From positions 9,449-29,676 of the forward strand of contig DJVY01000009.1 of assembly GCA_002440885.1 (NCBI GenBank): a stretch of DNA of 20,228 bases, given 5' to 3'. A model generated the notes under the pieces. It was given only the letters and a program-made list of their open reading frames with translations. It did not search any database and was not told the DNA's origin. Made by a program: the position numbers and the translations under genes. This document shows positions 7,586 to 14,937 of this stretch, in pieces. This DNA comes from Bacteroidales bacterium UBA6244. Its GTDB lineage: Bacteria > Bacteroidota > Bacteroidia > Bacteroidales > F082. Each line of letters starts with the position of its first letter. Within the stretch, counting starts at the first letter, position 1.

Positions 7586-8413
7586 ATGAAGTATGATCCT
7601 ATAAAGCGAAAACTGGGTGTGGTTTTTAACAGCACACCTTTTTTGCGTAAACTTTTTTATCATCTGCTCGATTTATTGCTGCTGCGCTCGTGGCATATCC
7701 GCAAAGAGATCAGGCTGTGGGCGAAGACAACGCACGGCACACAACATATTCTGGATGCCGGTTCGGGTTTCGGACAGTACGATTATTACCTGGCTTCAAA
7801 GAATAAAAACTGGATTATTAAAGGGGTTGATGTTAAAACCGAACAAATTGCCGACTGCAATTCATTTTTTAGTCGGGTGGGTTTAACAAATGCCAGCTTT
7901 TCTGAAGCCGATCTCACCAAAATCAATGAAAAAGACCAATACGATCTTGTGCTCTGTGTGGATGTGATGGAACATATCGAAGAGGACGAGCTGGTTTTTA
8001 AAAATTTTTACCGCGCCTTAAAACCCGGTGGCCAGTTGTTGGTGTCTACACCATCTGATCAGGGGGGTTCTGATGTGCATCACGATCACGATCACGACCA
8101 CGAAGAAGGAGCACATGGGTTTATCGATGAACATGTGCGCGATGGCTATGGAATTCAGGATATTACCGACAAGCTGAAGCGTGCCGGTTTCTCACGGTCG
8201 GAAGTATATTACCAATATGGCCCTCCCGGTAAGCTGGGCTGGAAACTGAGCATGAAGTATCCCATCGTTATGCTTAACACCTCCGCTGTTTTTTACATCG
8301 TGTTGCCTTTTTATTACCTGATTACTTTTCCATTCGTACTGTTGCTTAACACCATGGATTCCCGTGGTAAGCATAAAACAGGTACAGGATTGGTGGCCAA
8401 AGCCTGGAAATAG
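7586..8413 (+). CDS. Class I SAM-dependent methyltransferase with a His-Asp loop and C-terminal hydrophobic segment
   Basis: 275 residues. SAM-binding motif I is ILDAGSGFG (55-63), the acidic residue at the end of strand 2 is D82, and the motif IV-like DLVLCVDVMEHI (120-131) is followed by LKPGGQLLVSTPS, all typical of Methyltransf_11/UbiE-like enzymes. Two additions stand out. At 164-177 there is DVHHDHDHDHEEGAH, a run rich in His and acidic residues able to bind divalent metal. At about 225-256 there is a strongly hydrophobic stretch that could be a membrane hairpin or anchor; another apolar patch is at 19-34. These suggest a membrane-associated enzyme acting on a lipid or envelope substrate. 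It ends 2 nt before the sulfatase-fold transferase gene, so a shared role in the envelope is an inference from spacing. Confidence 0.8.
   Translation: MKYDPIKRKLGVVFNSTPFLRKLFYHLLDLLLLRSWHIRKEIRLWAKTTHGTQHILDAGSGFGQYDYYLASKNKNWIIKGVDVKTEQIADCNSFFSRVGLTNASFSEADLTKINEKDQYDLVLCVDVMEHIEEDELVFKNFYRALKPGGQLLVSTPSDQGGSDVHHDHDHDHEEGAHGFIDEHVRDGYGIQDITDKLKRAGFSRSEVYYQYGPPGKLGWKLSMKYPIVMLNTSAVFYIVLPFYYLITFPFVLLLNTMDSRGKHKTGTGLVAKAWK
8078..8104 (+). repeat. CACGAY hexanucleotide repeat coding His-Asp
   Basis: After CAT 8078-8080 the hexamers CACGAT, CACGAT, CACGAC and CACGAA run in tandem (8081-8104) and code for alternating His and acidic residues inside the methyltransferase. The unit is a multiple of three, so copy-number change would alter the loop length without breaking the frame. 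Confidence 0.7.
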
Positions 8414-8415
8414 CC

Positions 8416-10404
8416 ATGGGTGCTTATTTTTACCAGATCGTTCTTCTGATTAAGCGGCTGCTGTTGGCCCTGCTCTTGTTTTTTGTGGCGCGATTGTTTT
8501 TTTACCTGTTTAATTTCGGTCTGTACAGTCAGATTCCTATGGCTGAGCTCGTGCGCATTTTCATCATTGGCGTGCGCTTCGACTTGTCGACCATCATCTA
8601 TTTCAATCTTCTGTTTATATTGCCGCATTTGATGCCTCTGGGTGAAAAATGGTTGACCTTGCCCCTGCAGCGCACCTTAAAAATATATTTTGTGGCCATG
8701 AACGTGTTCTTGATGGTAGCCAATATGGCCGATTCGGTTTATTTTCATTTCGTGCAAAAACGCTCCACTGCCGATGTCTGGAAATTTATCATCATGAGCG
8801 ATGATGTAAAAGTTCTCCTGCCCGGATTTATTATCGATTACTGGTATGTAACAGTTCTGGCTATTGTTTTTGTTTTTGTGGTTTGGTGGCTTTATCCCGA
8901 TGGTCATAAATCCACAGTTGCCAGATGTACGCGGAAAGATACTATGCGCCCACGATGGTTGAATATTTCCTTAAAAATACTAACCCCTTTTCTTCTCCTC
9001 GGATTGGCTCTAATAGCCGCCCGTGGCGGATTACAACTTCGGCCACTGGCCATAATGCATGCTTCCAAGGCCGTACCGGCAGCGCACATGCCTCTGGTGC
9101 TGAATTCTGTTTTTACAGCCATGACCACCTACGGACACGATGAGGTTGTGCCCGTTGATTACATGCCGACAGTTGATGCTGACAAGATTTATTCGGTTGT
9201 ACACTCCTTCGGACAACAAGGCGAGCCAAATCCGCGTAATATCGTCGTGCTTTTATTGGAAAGTTTTTCGCGTGAATATGTTGGGTTTTTAAATGGATAT
9301 CGCGGGTTTACTCCGTTTCTGGATTCGTTGGCGCAACATGCCTTGGTTTACGATAGCGCCTTTTCAAACGGATTAAGATCGATAGATGCCATTCCGGCCA
9401 TCGTTATCGGCTTGCCTGCTTTGATGGACGATCCCTTCATTACCTCTGTTTACAGCACCAACAAAACCCGTGGATTGGCTCAAATATTGAACGACCATGG
9501 GTATACCTCTGCCTTTTTTCATGGAGGGACAAACGGGACAATGGATTTTGACGGGTTTGCCGGTTATGCCGGGTTTGATCATTATTATGGTCGCAATGAG
9601 TACAACAACGACAAGGATTATGACGGGTTTTGGGGAATTCATGACGAACCTTTTCTGCAGTTTGTGGCACAAAAACTGAATGCTTTTCCTGAGCCATTCT
9701 TTGCTTTTGAGTTCACCCTGAGTTCGCATTACCCCTATCATTTGCCCGAAGAACACAAATCGCGGTTCCCCGAAGGCGATCTGCGCATCCACCGCGTGGT
9801 AAGGTATACCGACTATGCTCTTGCGGAGTTTTTTAAAACAGCCGCCCAAATGCCCTGGTATAAAAACACACTTTTCGTCATTGTGGCTGATCATCCAGCC
9901 CAGTCGGTCATGGTATCTGAAAAGGAAAAGGTGGAAGCCAGGGGCGAAGCCCTCTCAAAACGCCATTCTGATTTTTACAAAAATACCTCCGGCAGGTATG
10001 CCATTCCGATGATGCTTTTTGCCCCCGGAGACTCTGCAATGGTAGCTGTCGACAGCCGTACCGCACAGCAAACCGACCTCCTCCCAACTATCCTTGATTA
10101 CCTCAACCTGAAAGATACTGTTGTAGCCTTCGGGCATAGCCTTTTAAACCCTGAAGCTCCACGGCTTGCTGTTCAAAGTGTTAGCGGACTGATGCAAATC
10201 ACCTCCGGTAAATACAGTTTGCTCTTCGACAAAGAAAACGCCACCGCTTTGTTCGACAACATGGCTGACCCTGAGCATAAACACAATTTGCTCATGCAAC
10301 AGCCCGCCTTGGCAGATAGCCTCGGGCAGCAACTTAAAGCCCTGTATCAGCAGTACACCAAAAGGCTGATAAACAATAAGCTGGAAGAGGCGATGATTGA
10401 GTAG
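8416..10404 (+). CDS. LTA synthase-like membrane sulfatase-fold transferase
   Basis: 662 residues. Five membrane segments (about 13-35, 44-70, 88-110, 133-160, 182-203) precede a periplasmic alkaline-phosphatase-superfamily domain of the LtaS/MdoB (phosphoglycerol transferase) type. The metal and catalytic residues can be placed: E282 in VLLLESFSRE, S322 in NGLRSIDAIPA at the position where LtaS has its Thr nucleophile, H438 in SSHYPY, and D492-H493 in VADHPAQ. In a Gram-negative host lipoteichoic acid is not expected, so the likely role is transfer of phosphoglycerol or a similar head group from phospholipid to a periplasmic glycan or lipid. It starts 2 nt after the methyltransferase stop. 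No clear terminator is seen in the 252 bp downstream. Confidence 0.87.
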   Translation: MGAYFYQIVLLIKRLLLALLLFFVARLFFYLFNFGLYSQIPMAELVRIFIIGVRFDLSTIIYFNLLFILPHLMPLGEKWLTLPLQRTLKIYFVAMNVFLMVANMADSVYFHFVQKRSTADVWKFIIMSDDVKVLLPGFIIDYWYVTVLAIVFVFVVWWLYPDGHKSTVARCTRKDTMRPRWLNISLKILTPFLLLGLALIAARGGLQLRPLAIMHASKAVPAAHMPLVLNSVFTAMTTYGHDEVVPVDYMPTVDADKIYSVVHSFGQQGEPNPRNIVVLLLESFSREYVGFLNGYRGFTPFLDSLAQHALVYDSAFSNGLRSIDAIPAIVIGLPALMDDPFITSVYSTNKTRGLAQILNDHGYTSAFFHGGTNGTMDFDGFAGYAGFDHYYGRNEYNNDKDYDGFWGIHDEPFLQFVAQKLNAFPEPFFAFEFTLSSHYPYHLPEEHKSRFPEGDLRIHRVVRYTDYALAEFFKTAAQMPWYKNTLFVIVADHPAQSVMVSEKEKVEARGEALSKRHSDFYKNTSGRYAIPMMLFAPGDSAMVAVDSRTAQQTDLLPTILDYLNLKDTVVAFGHSLLNPEAPRLAVQSVSGLMQITSGKYSLLFDKENATALFDNMADPEHKHNLLMQQPALADSLGQQLKALYQQYTKRLINNKLEEAMIE

Positions 10405-10627
10405 CGGTGCTTTGTGCTGAAGTATTTGGGTTTGTGGCTTTTCTTTCATATGGTGTGGGATATACAATATCACGAAAAAACCTCATCCAAATTTTAATAT
10501 TTACCTGATTAAGTCATCGTAGGTTTAAAATGATTTATTCTTAACCAATAGGTTTTGTTTCAAAAAAAAAATTGGCTTCCAACCCTTATTATTTCTTTGA
10601 TTCAACCATTTTAAACGGATAATTCTG

Positions 10628-10635
10628 TATCTTCG
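10628..10635 (+). promoter_or_regulatory. -7-like box before the lipocalin-like lipoprotein
   Basis: TATCTTCG differs from TAnnTTTG in one position and lies 21 nt before the ATG. No TTG is present at the normal -33 distance; a TTTG is 28 nt upstream. The rest of the 252-bp gap (10405-10656) shows only AT-rich DNA with a run of nine or more A residues near 10562-10571. Confidence 0.35.
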
Positions 10636-10656
10636 CACCCCATTAAAAAAAATCAT

Positions 10657-11148
10657 ATGAAAAATTATTTTAAAATGTTTTCGATGCTTATTCTGGCATC
10701 TCTGTTTGTGTTATCGTCTTGCGAAAAGAAAAGTGACCCGATAAAATCAACAACTGATTATTTAACAGCCGGCAATTGGAAAGTTACTGGCATGACAGTT
10801 AGTCCCGGAATCGACGTAATGGGTGTTGTTATTACCGATCTTTATCAGTATATGTTAGAAGATTGCACTAAGGACGACCTGATTAGATTTAATACCGACG
10901 GTACGGTTACCGAAGACGAAGGAGCCACAAAATGTGATCCTGACGATCCTCAAACAACAAATGACGGAACCTGGACATTGACTGACAATGACAAGACATT
11001 AACGGTTATGTATCCCGATGAAGATCCTGCACCCGCTACCATTGTTTCAATAAACGGAACAACGCTGGTAGTGACCGCTCCATTAAGCCTGGATTTTGGA
11101 ATCGAAAAATCTGGTTATACCGCCACCATTACCATGACCCTGCAATAG
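10657..11148 (+). CDS. Lipocalin-like lipoprotein
   Basis: 163 residues. A Lys-flanked hydrophobic signal (8-20) ends in the lipobox LSSC with C22 as the lipidated residue. The mature part begins with acidic/polar EKKSDP, then GNWKVTGMTV (about 40-49), NTDGTV and GTWTLTDNDKTLTV, the strand-by-strand pattern of the small lipocalin-like domains common in Bacteroidota. Two Cys (near 92 and 108) may form a disulfide. Ligand and role unknown. A strong terminator follows 25 nt after the stop, so it is a monocistronic gene. Confidence 0.75.
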   Translation: MKNYFKMFSMLILASLFVLSSCEKKSDPIKSTTDYLTAGNWKVTGMTVSPGIDVMGVVITDLYQYMLEDCTKDDLIRFNTDGTVTEDEGATKCDPDDPQTTNDGTWTLTDNDKTLTVMYPDEDPAPATIVSINGTTLVVTAPLSLDFGIEKSGYTATITMTLQ

Positions 11149-11167
11149 GATTAAAAAACTTTTAAAC

Positions 11168-11200
11168 AAAAAAGCCGGCAAATTTGCCGGCTTTTTTTTG
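11168..11200 (+). terminator. Strong, bidirectional-looking intrinsic terminator
   Basis: GCCGGC (11174-11179) and its partner GCCGGC (11186-11191) form a GC stem around AAATTT, flanked by an A run on the left and eight T on the right. A-tract and T-tract can also pair, and both strands show a stem followed by T, so it could work in both directions. Confidence 0.92.
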
Positions 11201-11203
11201 TTT

Positions 11204-11538
11204 TTAAAAGTCCCTAAACTGAAGTTCCCATGTGCATGCCGGCAATCTCTTTTTGGATTTAATAGATGGCTTACAAAAGAATCGGCTTATAAATCTTTGA
11301 CTAAGGTTCAAAAAGCGGGAACGAACTACCCGATTATTAAAATATAAATCATATTCCGCAGCAATGGTGGATTTTCATCTCATCTTTCCATTACTTTTGG
11401 CGAAGGCTGTTTGTTATCAATGCTCCTTATTTGAAGTAGCCCAACAGTTTTCTTACCTCAAATCTTTTACTGCATTTCAGTATGTACCTACCGTGGTATA
11501 CTGGAGTAACTAACTAATATATAATAAATTAAACTACA
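11204..11538. other. 335-bp stretch without a convincing gene
   Basis: Between the terminator and the GH17 gene. A TACTTTTG box (-7-like, plus strand) is at 11392-11399 without a TTG at the -33 distance; it would leave a leader of about 135 nt. A 49-codon open frame (11364-11513, plus) runs through the stretch but has no recognisable content. Nothing else seen. Confidence 0.5.
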
Positions 11539-12588
11539 ATGAACCAATTCAACAAAATTAAATGGCTGACTTCAATCATCATTTTGATTATGGTGGTGGC
11601 TGCTTGCCAAAAAAGTGACAACAATCCCAAAATTCAAGAACCCGAAAAGGATTTATTTAGCTCAGTGGAGTATTTGGGAGTCTGTTATGGCCCGTATCAT
11701 TACGATAGCCTGGAGCCTCTAAAACAAACCATCTCCAAATCCCAAATAGAAAGCGACTTAAACCTTATATCAAAGCATTTTGGATTTTTAAGAACCTATA
11801 CTGTGGCCGATGGCATGGATCAGGTGGTTGAAATTGCCAGCGCCAAAGGGTTAGAAGTAGCTTTGGGTGTAAATTGCTATCCCGGAGATGCCACCACAAC
11901 AAAAAGTGACATCGACAAAGCCATTGAAGTAGCCAAAGCACACCCGTCGGTGGTTATGTGCATTGCCATTGGTAACGAAACCAATAAGAAAGGATCAACC
12001 TATGTTGAGCCCTCTGTTGTGGCAGGTTACATGGATTATGCCCACACCAGGATGTTGGCCGCCGGACTTAGTTTGCCGCTTACGGCCTGCATTACAGGAA
12101 CCGGAGCACAGAATCCACACACCATTGACACTTCGGTTGAAGTGTATGCCGGTGAGATCCTGCAGAAATGCAAAGATTTAAATAAGCCGGAGCATCAAGT
12201 GGTTCTGCTCACCATTTATCCTTATTGGGGAAATTCTCAACCCGACAATATCGATGCCGCCATGAATTGGTCGTATCATAATGGCATAAGCAATTGCGAA
12301 GATAATTTTGGCTTAACAGTGATTATCGGTGAAATTGGCTGGCCATCCAAAAACAATGGAACACCAAATAGCACACGTGAAACGGTAGCCAATATGAAAA
12401 CAAACTTTGGGGTGTCGTTAAAATGGGTGAATGGCAACAACTTTTTAAACAAAGCCTATAACTCGTTTTGGTTTGAAATGTTTGATGAACCCTTTAAATA
12501 CAAAGAAAATGGTGTTGGACCTTATTGGGGTCTTTACGAAAAAGGAGGCAAGGAAACGCCTAAATTCGATATCCCGAAGCTTAATTAG
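11539..12588 (+). CDS. Glycoside hydrolase family 17-like lipoprotein
   Basis: 349 residues. A hydrophobic signal (10-22) ends in the lipobox VAAC with C23 lipidated, so the protein is anchored in an envelope membrane. The rest is a TIM barrel of GH17 type, the beta-1,3-glucanase/glucanosyltransferase clan. It opens with LGVCYGPYHYD (46-56). The acid/base Glu is E147 in AIGNE and the nucleophile is E265 in IIGEIGWPS, which matches the family's ETGWPS-like block. The C-terminal FWFEMFDEPFK and GPYWGLYEKGGKETPKF also fit. No SusC/SusD pair or other glucan genes lie nearby, so it is not in an obvious polysaccharide-utilisation locus. The substrate is inferred to be a beta-glucan. Confidence 0.85.
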   Translation: MNQFNKIKWLTSIIILIMVVAACQKSDNNPKIQEPEKDLFSSVEYLGVCYGPYHYDSLEPLKQTISKSQIESDLNLISKHFGFLRTYTVADGMDQVVEIASAKGLEVALGVNCYPGDATTTKSDIDKAIEVAKAHPSVVMCIAIGNETNKKGSTYVEPSVVAGYMDYAHTRMLAAGLSLPLTACITGTGAQNPHTIDTSVEVYAGEILQKCKDLNKPEHQVVLLTIYPYWGNSQPDNIDAAMNWSYHNGISNCEDNFGLTVIIGEIGWPSKNNGTPNSTRETVANMKTNFGVSLKWVNGNNFLNKAYNSFWFEMFDEPFKYKENGVGPYWGLYEKGGKETPKFDIPKLN

Positions 12589-12693
12589 AGGCTGTGGGTA
12601 GTGCTCAGCGGTTGGACTTAAGAGTTGGGGGCAAGGGATTGGGTGAGTTGCCATTAATGCAGCCGGCTTCCAAAAGAAAAAAAGGCTGAATCT

Positions 12694-13014
12694 TTATATC
12701 GAGCTTAATGGTGAAAAACCCGGTATATGAACCAAACAAATGCCCAATACCTCTTCCATTTTAGAAATCGTTTCCAAAGTAAGGTTTTCCTGACCTTTTA
12801 CTACTTTGCTTATATACTGAGGCGACAAGCCCAATTGCATTGCAAAGTCTTTCTGAGAAATCTTTTTTGCTCTTAATTCATGTAGGATTTTAAAAGCAAT
12901 TTTGGCAGATTTATCAAGCCAACCTGCGTTATCCGCTCTCCATTGCGCATTTTCCAGCCATTTGGATGGTTCTTTGGCTGTGATGCTATTTAATTTTTCT
13001 TGTAGTGCACTCAT
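12694..13014 (-). CDS. XRE-family HTH protein, antitoxin-like
   Basis: 106 residues. An N-terminal helical part (1-50, with WLDKSAKIAFKILHELR) precedes a Cro/C1-type helix-turn-helix at about 53-91: ISQKDFAMQLGLSPQYISKVV then NLTLETISKMEEVLG. This layout is that of HTH antitoxins found in two-gene toxin-antitoxin loci of Bacteroidota. Its ATG overlaps the stop of the upstream 42-codon stub (ATGA). A consensus promoter lies inside that stub, so it can be made independently of the restriction operon. It could be an orphan antitoxin or a regulator of the neighbouring restriction-modification genes; the sequence does not decide. Confidence 0.8.
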   Translation of the reverse strand: MSALQEKLNSITAKEPSKWLENAQWRADNAGWLDKSAKIAFKILHELRAKKISQKDFAMQLGLSPQYISKVVKGQENLTLETISKMEEVLGICLVHIPGFSPLSSI

Positions 13015-13139
13015 GAAAATACATCTTCAAAATATTCGATGTCTGACCATTGCATAAACTTTTTTTCAAACTCATCCGGGTCTCCCTCACTGTACCTGAC
13101 CGCGTATAAATGTTTTGCAAATATAGGTACTATTTCCAT
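13011..13139 (-). pseudogene. Short ORF, probable 5' remnant of a toxin gene
   Basis: 42 codons starting MEIVPIFAKHLYAVRY and ending ...FEDVFS; an in-frame stop upstream fixes this ATG. From memory of Bacteroidota toxin-antitoxin loci, the N-terminus (IxPxFAxxLYAxxY, then a D-E-F-E block and a W-x-D-x-E-Y-F block) resembles the start of a much longer toxin of roughly 190 residues that precedes an XRE antitoxin. If so, only the first fifth is left. It ends in ATGA shared with the XRE gene and lies 51 nt after hsdS. The alternative is a genuine small protein. The family match was not tested. Confidence 0.5.
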
Positions 13140-13147
13140 AAAATCAA
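13118..13147 (-). promoter_or_regulatory. Consensus Bacteroidota promoter inside the toxin stub
   Basis: On the minus strand TTG (13145-13147), a 19-nt spacer and TATATTTG (13118-13125) match TTG-N17-23-TAnnTTTG fully. The -7 box lies inside codons 5-8 of the stub, so transcripts would start after the stub's own ATG and carry a leader of about 90-100 nt to the XRE start. Confidence 0.7.
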
Positions 13148-13190
13148 CTTATAGGTTTATTTTTAACAAATATTGATCTTCTACTTCTTT

Positions 13191-14936
13191 CTACACTCCC
13201 AACACCTCCCTCAACACCCCTTTCATCCACTGCTCCATTAGCACCTCACCCAGTTGTACTTCCTGCTCCAGTTGATCGCACAAGGTCATCAGGCGGTTGA
13301 CGGTTTCGACTATGGCTTTTTGTTCTGCAATAGGAGGAAAAGGAAATAGTAGGTTCCTTAAATTAGTGAGAGAAACAAATGGTTGAGCACCACCAACAGC
13401 TTGATATTGCAAAGTGTATGCTATATGTCTGCTATATATTTTTAAAAAATCTGGCAGGCTTACTTCTTTGTTGATATACTTAAACAAGGCTACGTTCTTA
13501 ATAGCGAAATCAGTAAAACTTTCTACAACTACTTGATTTCCAATGTTACCACCAATCATAGAAAAGAGGATATCATCCTTTTCAACAAAAGATCGCTGAA
13601 TTATTTTTATGTAGTCGTGTTTAGAAATTCTTTTTGCGTTTGAAAAGTCGATTTTACCATTTTTAAAATCTTTACTTGTTACTAATGGAAAAGAACCGTC
13701 TCCGTCAATATTTTTTGGCGAATCATGAGTACCGTCTCGAATATCAAAAACATTATGAAACCTACACCATACCCATCCTTCCGGCAATTCATATGGAATT
13801 TCCTCAGGTGTAATGGCTGGCAAAGGGTTCTCCTTCTTAATTTTCTTCTCTTTAACAAGACGTACTTTTTCGGCTTTGATTTGATCGAGCAGGGCAGAAG
13901 CGGAATTTGATCCTGTGCAAAGCCCGGGATGCGAGGCACGGAAATCACTGGTTAGTTTCCCTTGTACCGCCAACTGTAAAATGGTTTCCCGCAGTTTTTT
14001 GATGTTGGGTTGGTGATTAAAGAAGGGATGGAAATGCTCTTGTACAAAAGCCCATTCCCTGGCTGTGTTGTTGGAGGCCAGTTGGTTTAGGGCAGAGGTG
14101 GCAAATTGCTCTTTCAGTTGGATGCGCTCCACGGTCAATTGCTCCAATTGCTCAACTTCTTTAAATAACTGGTTGACGGTTTCGACAATGGCTTCTTGTT
14201 CTAAAATTGATGGTAAGATAAAGGGAATAAATTTCGCCCTTGATATCGTTAAAGTGTGCACAGTAGTTCCCATGCTTTCCTTATGAATCGCCTCACTCCA
14301 ATAAAGTGATCTAAAAAATAACTCTAAGTAATATGGATAAAAGGAAAATAGATTCTTAAAAATAAGAACGCTTGCATCTTTGTAATAAAACTTTTCACCC
14401 GACTGCACAACGTAGGGTACTCCAATAGTACCAACCCCAGTAAGCATTATATCATTTACTTCCGGGACCAAACTATTATGGCGAACTTTCTCAAAATGAT
14501 CATTGGAAATAAAAAGTTCATTATCTACTTTCCCATACTTTGAAAGTTTTACTATCTCTCTTGCTCTGTAGAAAGGGACCCCGTCTTCCCTCCAATCACT
14601 TTGATGCACACGCATGCTCGATCCTATAATTCCAATGTCATTCAACCTACACCAAACCCATCCCTCCGGCAAATCAAAAGGGATTTCCTCCGGTGAAATG
14701 GCAGGCAAAGGCTTTTCCTTTTTTATTTTCTTTTCCTTGATGAGTTGCTTTTTTTCAGCCTTAATTTGATCGAGTAAAGCAGAAGCGGAATGAGGTCCTT
14801 CGCGGAGCTCAGGATGACATAAACGGAAATCCCGGGTGAGTTTACCTTGTACCGCCAATTGCAGGATCAACCCTTTGAGTTCTTTGGCATTCTTGGGGTG
14901 CAGACTCAGTTCGTGAAAGTATTTGATTAGCTGCAT
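13191..14936 (-). CDS. hsdS: Type I restriction-modification specificity subunit HsdS
   Basis: 581 residues, close to EcoAI/EcoEI S subunits (about 590). It chooses the bipartite DNA target of the HsdM2S methylase and HsdR2M2S nuclease. Each half has an LQLAVQGKLT helix (26-34, 321-329), a basic linker with KEKKIKKE (67-74, 362-369), a PEEIP...LPEGWVWCR entry (82-97, 377-392), a target-recognition domain (about 98-240 and 393-535), and a coiled-coil spacer with EQ-AIVETVN and QLEQ (247-267, 538-558). Both halves are intact. The recognition domains are AT-rich against the conserved parts (17 G/C of 60 at 14281-14340). It starts 1 nt after the hsdM stop. Confidence 0.95.
   Translation of the reverse strand: MQLIKYFHELSLHPKNAKELKGLILQLAVQGKLTRDFRLCHPELREGPHSASALLDQIKAEKKQLIKEKKIKKEKPLPAISPEEIPFDLPEGWVWCRLNDIGIIGSSMRVHQSDWREDGVPFYRAREIVKLSKYGKVDNELFISNDHFEKVRHNSLVPEVNDIMLTGVGTIGVPYVVQSGEKFYYKDASVLIFKNLFSFYPYYLELFFRSLYWSEAIHKESMGTTVHTLTISRAKFIPFILPSILEQEAIVETVNQLFKEVEQLEQLTVERIQLKEQFATSALNQLASNNTAREWAFVQEHFHPFFNHQPNIKKLRETILQLAVQGKLTSDFRASHPGLCTGSNSASALLDQIKAEKVRLVKEKKIKKENPLPAITPEEIPYELPEGWVWCRFHNVFDIRDGTHDSPKNIDGDGSFPLVTSKDFKNGKIDFSNAKRISKHDYIKIIQRSFVEKDDILFSMIGGNIGNQVVVESFTDFAIKNVALFKYINKEVSLPDFLKIYSRHIAYTLQYQAVGGAQPFVSLTNLRNLLFPFPPIAEQKAIVETVNRLMTLCDQLEQEVQLGEVLMEQWMKGVLREVLGV
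13752..13994 (-). repeat. hsdS: hsdS direct repeat, copy 2 (residues 315-395)
   Basis: Second arm, aligning without gaps to copy 1 over about 80 residues. Most differences are synonymous or conservative, for example SPEEIPFDLPEGW against TPEEIPYELPEGW. Confidence 0.8.
14637..14879 (-). repeat. hsdS: hsdS direct repeat, copy 1 (residues 20-100)
   Basis: Codes for the first LQLAVQGKLT-to-EGWVWCR arm. It is repeated in the same orientation at 13752-13994 with clear similarity at both protein and DNA level, 885 bp (295 codons) apart. Recombination between the copies could remove or exchange a half-subunit. Confidence 0.8.
14792..14818 (-). repeat. Dispersed-repeat-like sequence inside hsdS
   Basis: On the minus strand GTCATCCTGAGCTCC followed by GCGAAGGACCTC reads like the short GTCATCCTGAGC...GAAGGAYC repeats scattered through many bacterial genomes. 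Here it is in frame and codes for CHPELREGPH. A diverged copy at 13908-13931 sits at the matching place of the second arm (16 of 24 bases alike). No other copy was seen in this window. Confidence 0.4.
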
Positions 14937-14937
14937 G

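Noticed and set aside
11364..11513. 49-codon plus-strand open frame upstream of the GH17 gene
   Set aside because: Length is within chance for this base composition and the peptide shows no domain, signal or coupling to the next gene.
12646..12693. CAGCC...GGCTG near 12659-12688 as a terminator between the convergent GH17 and XRE genes
   Set aside because: Five base pairs with a ~20-nt loop and no proper T-run after it on either strand.
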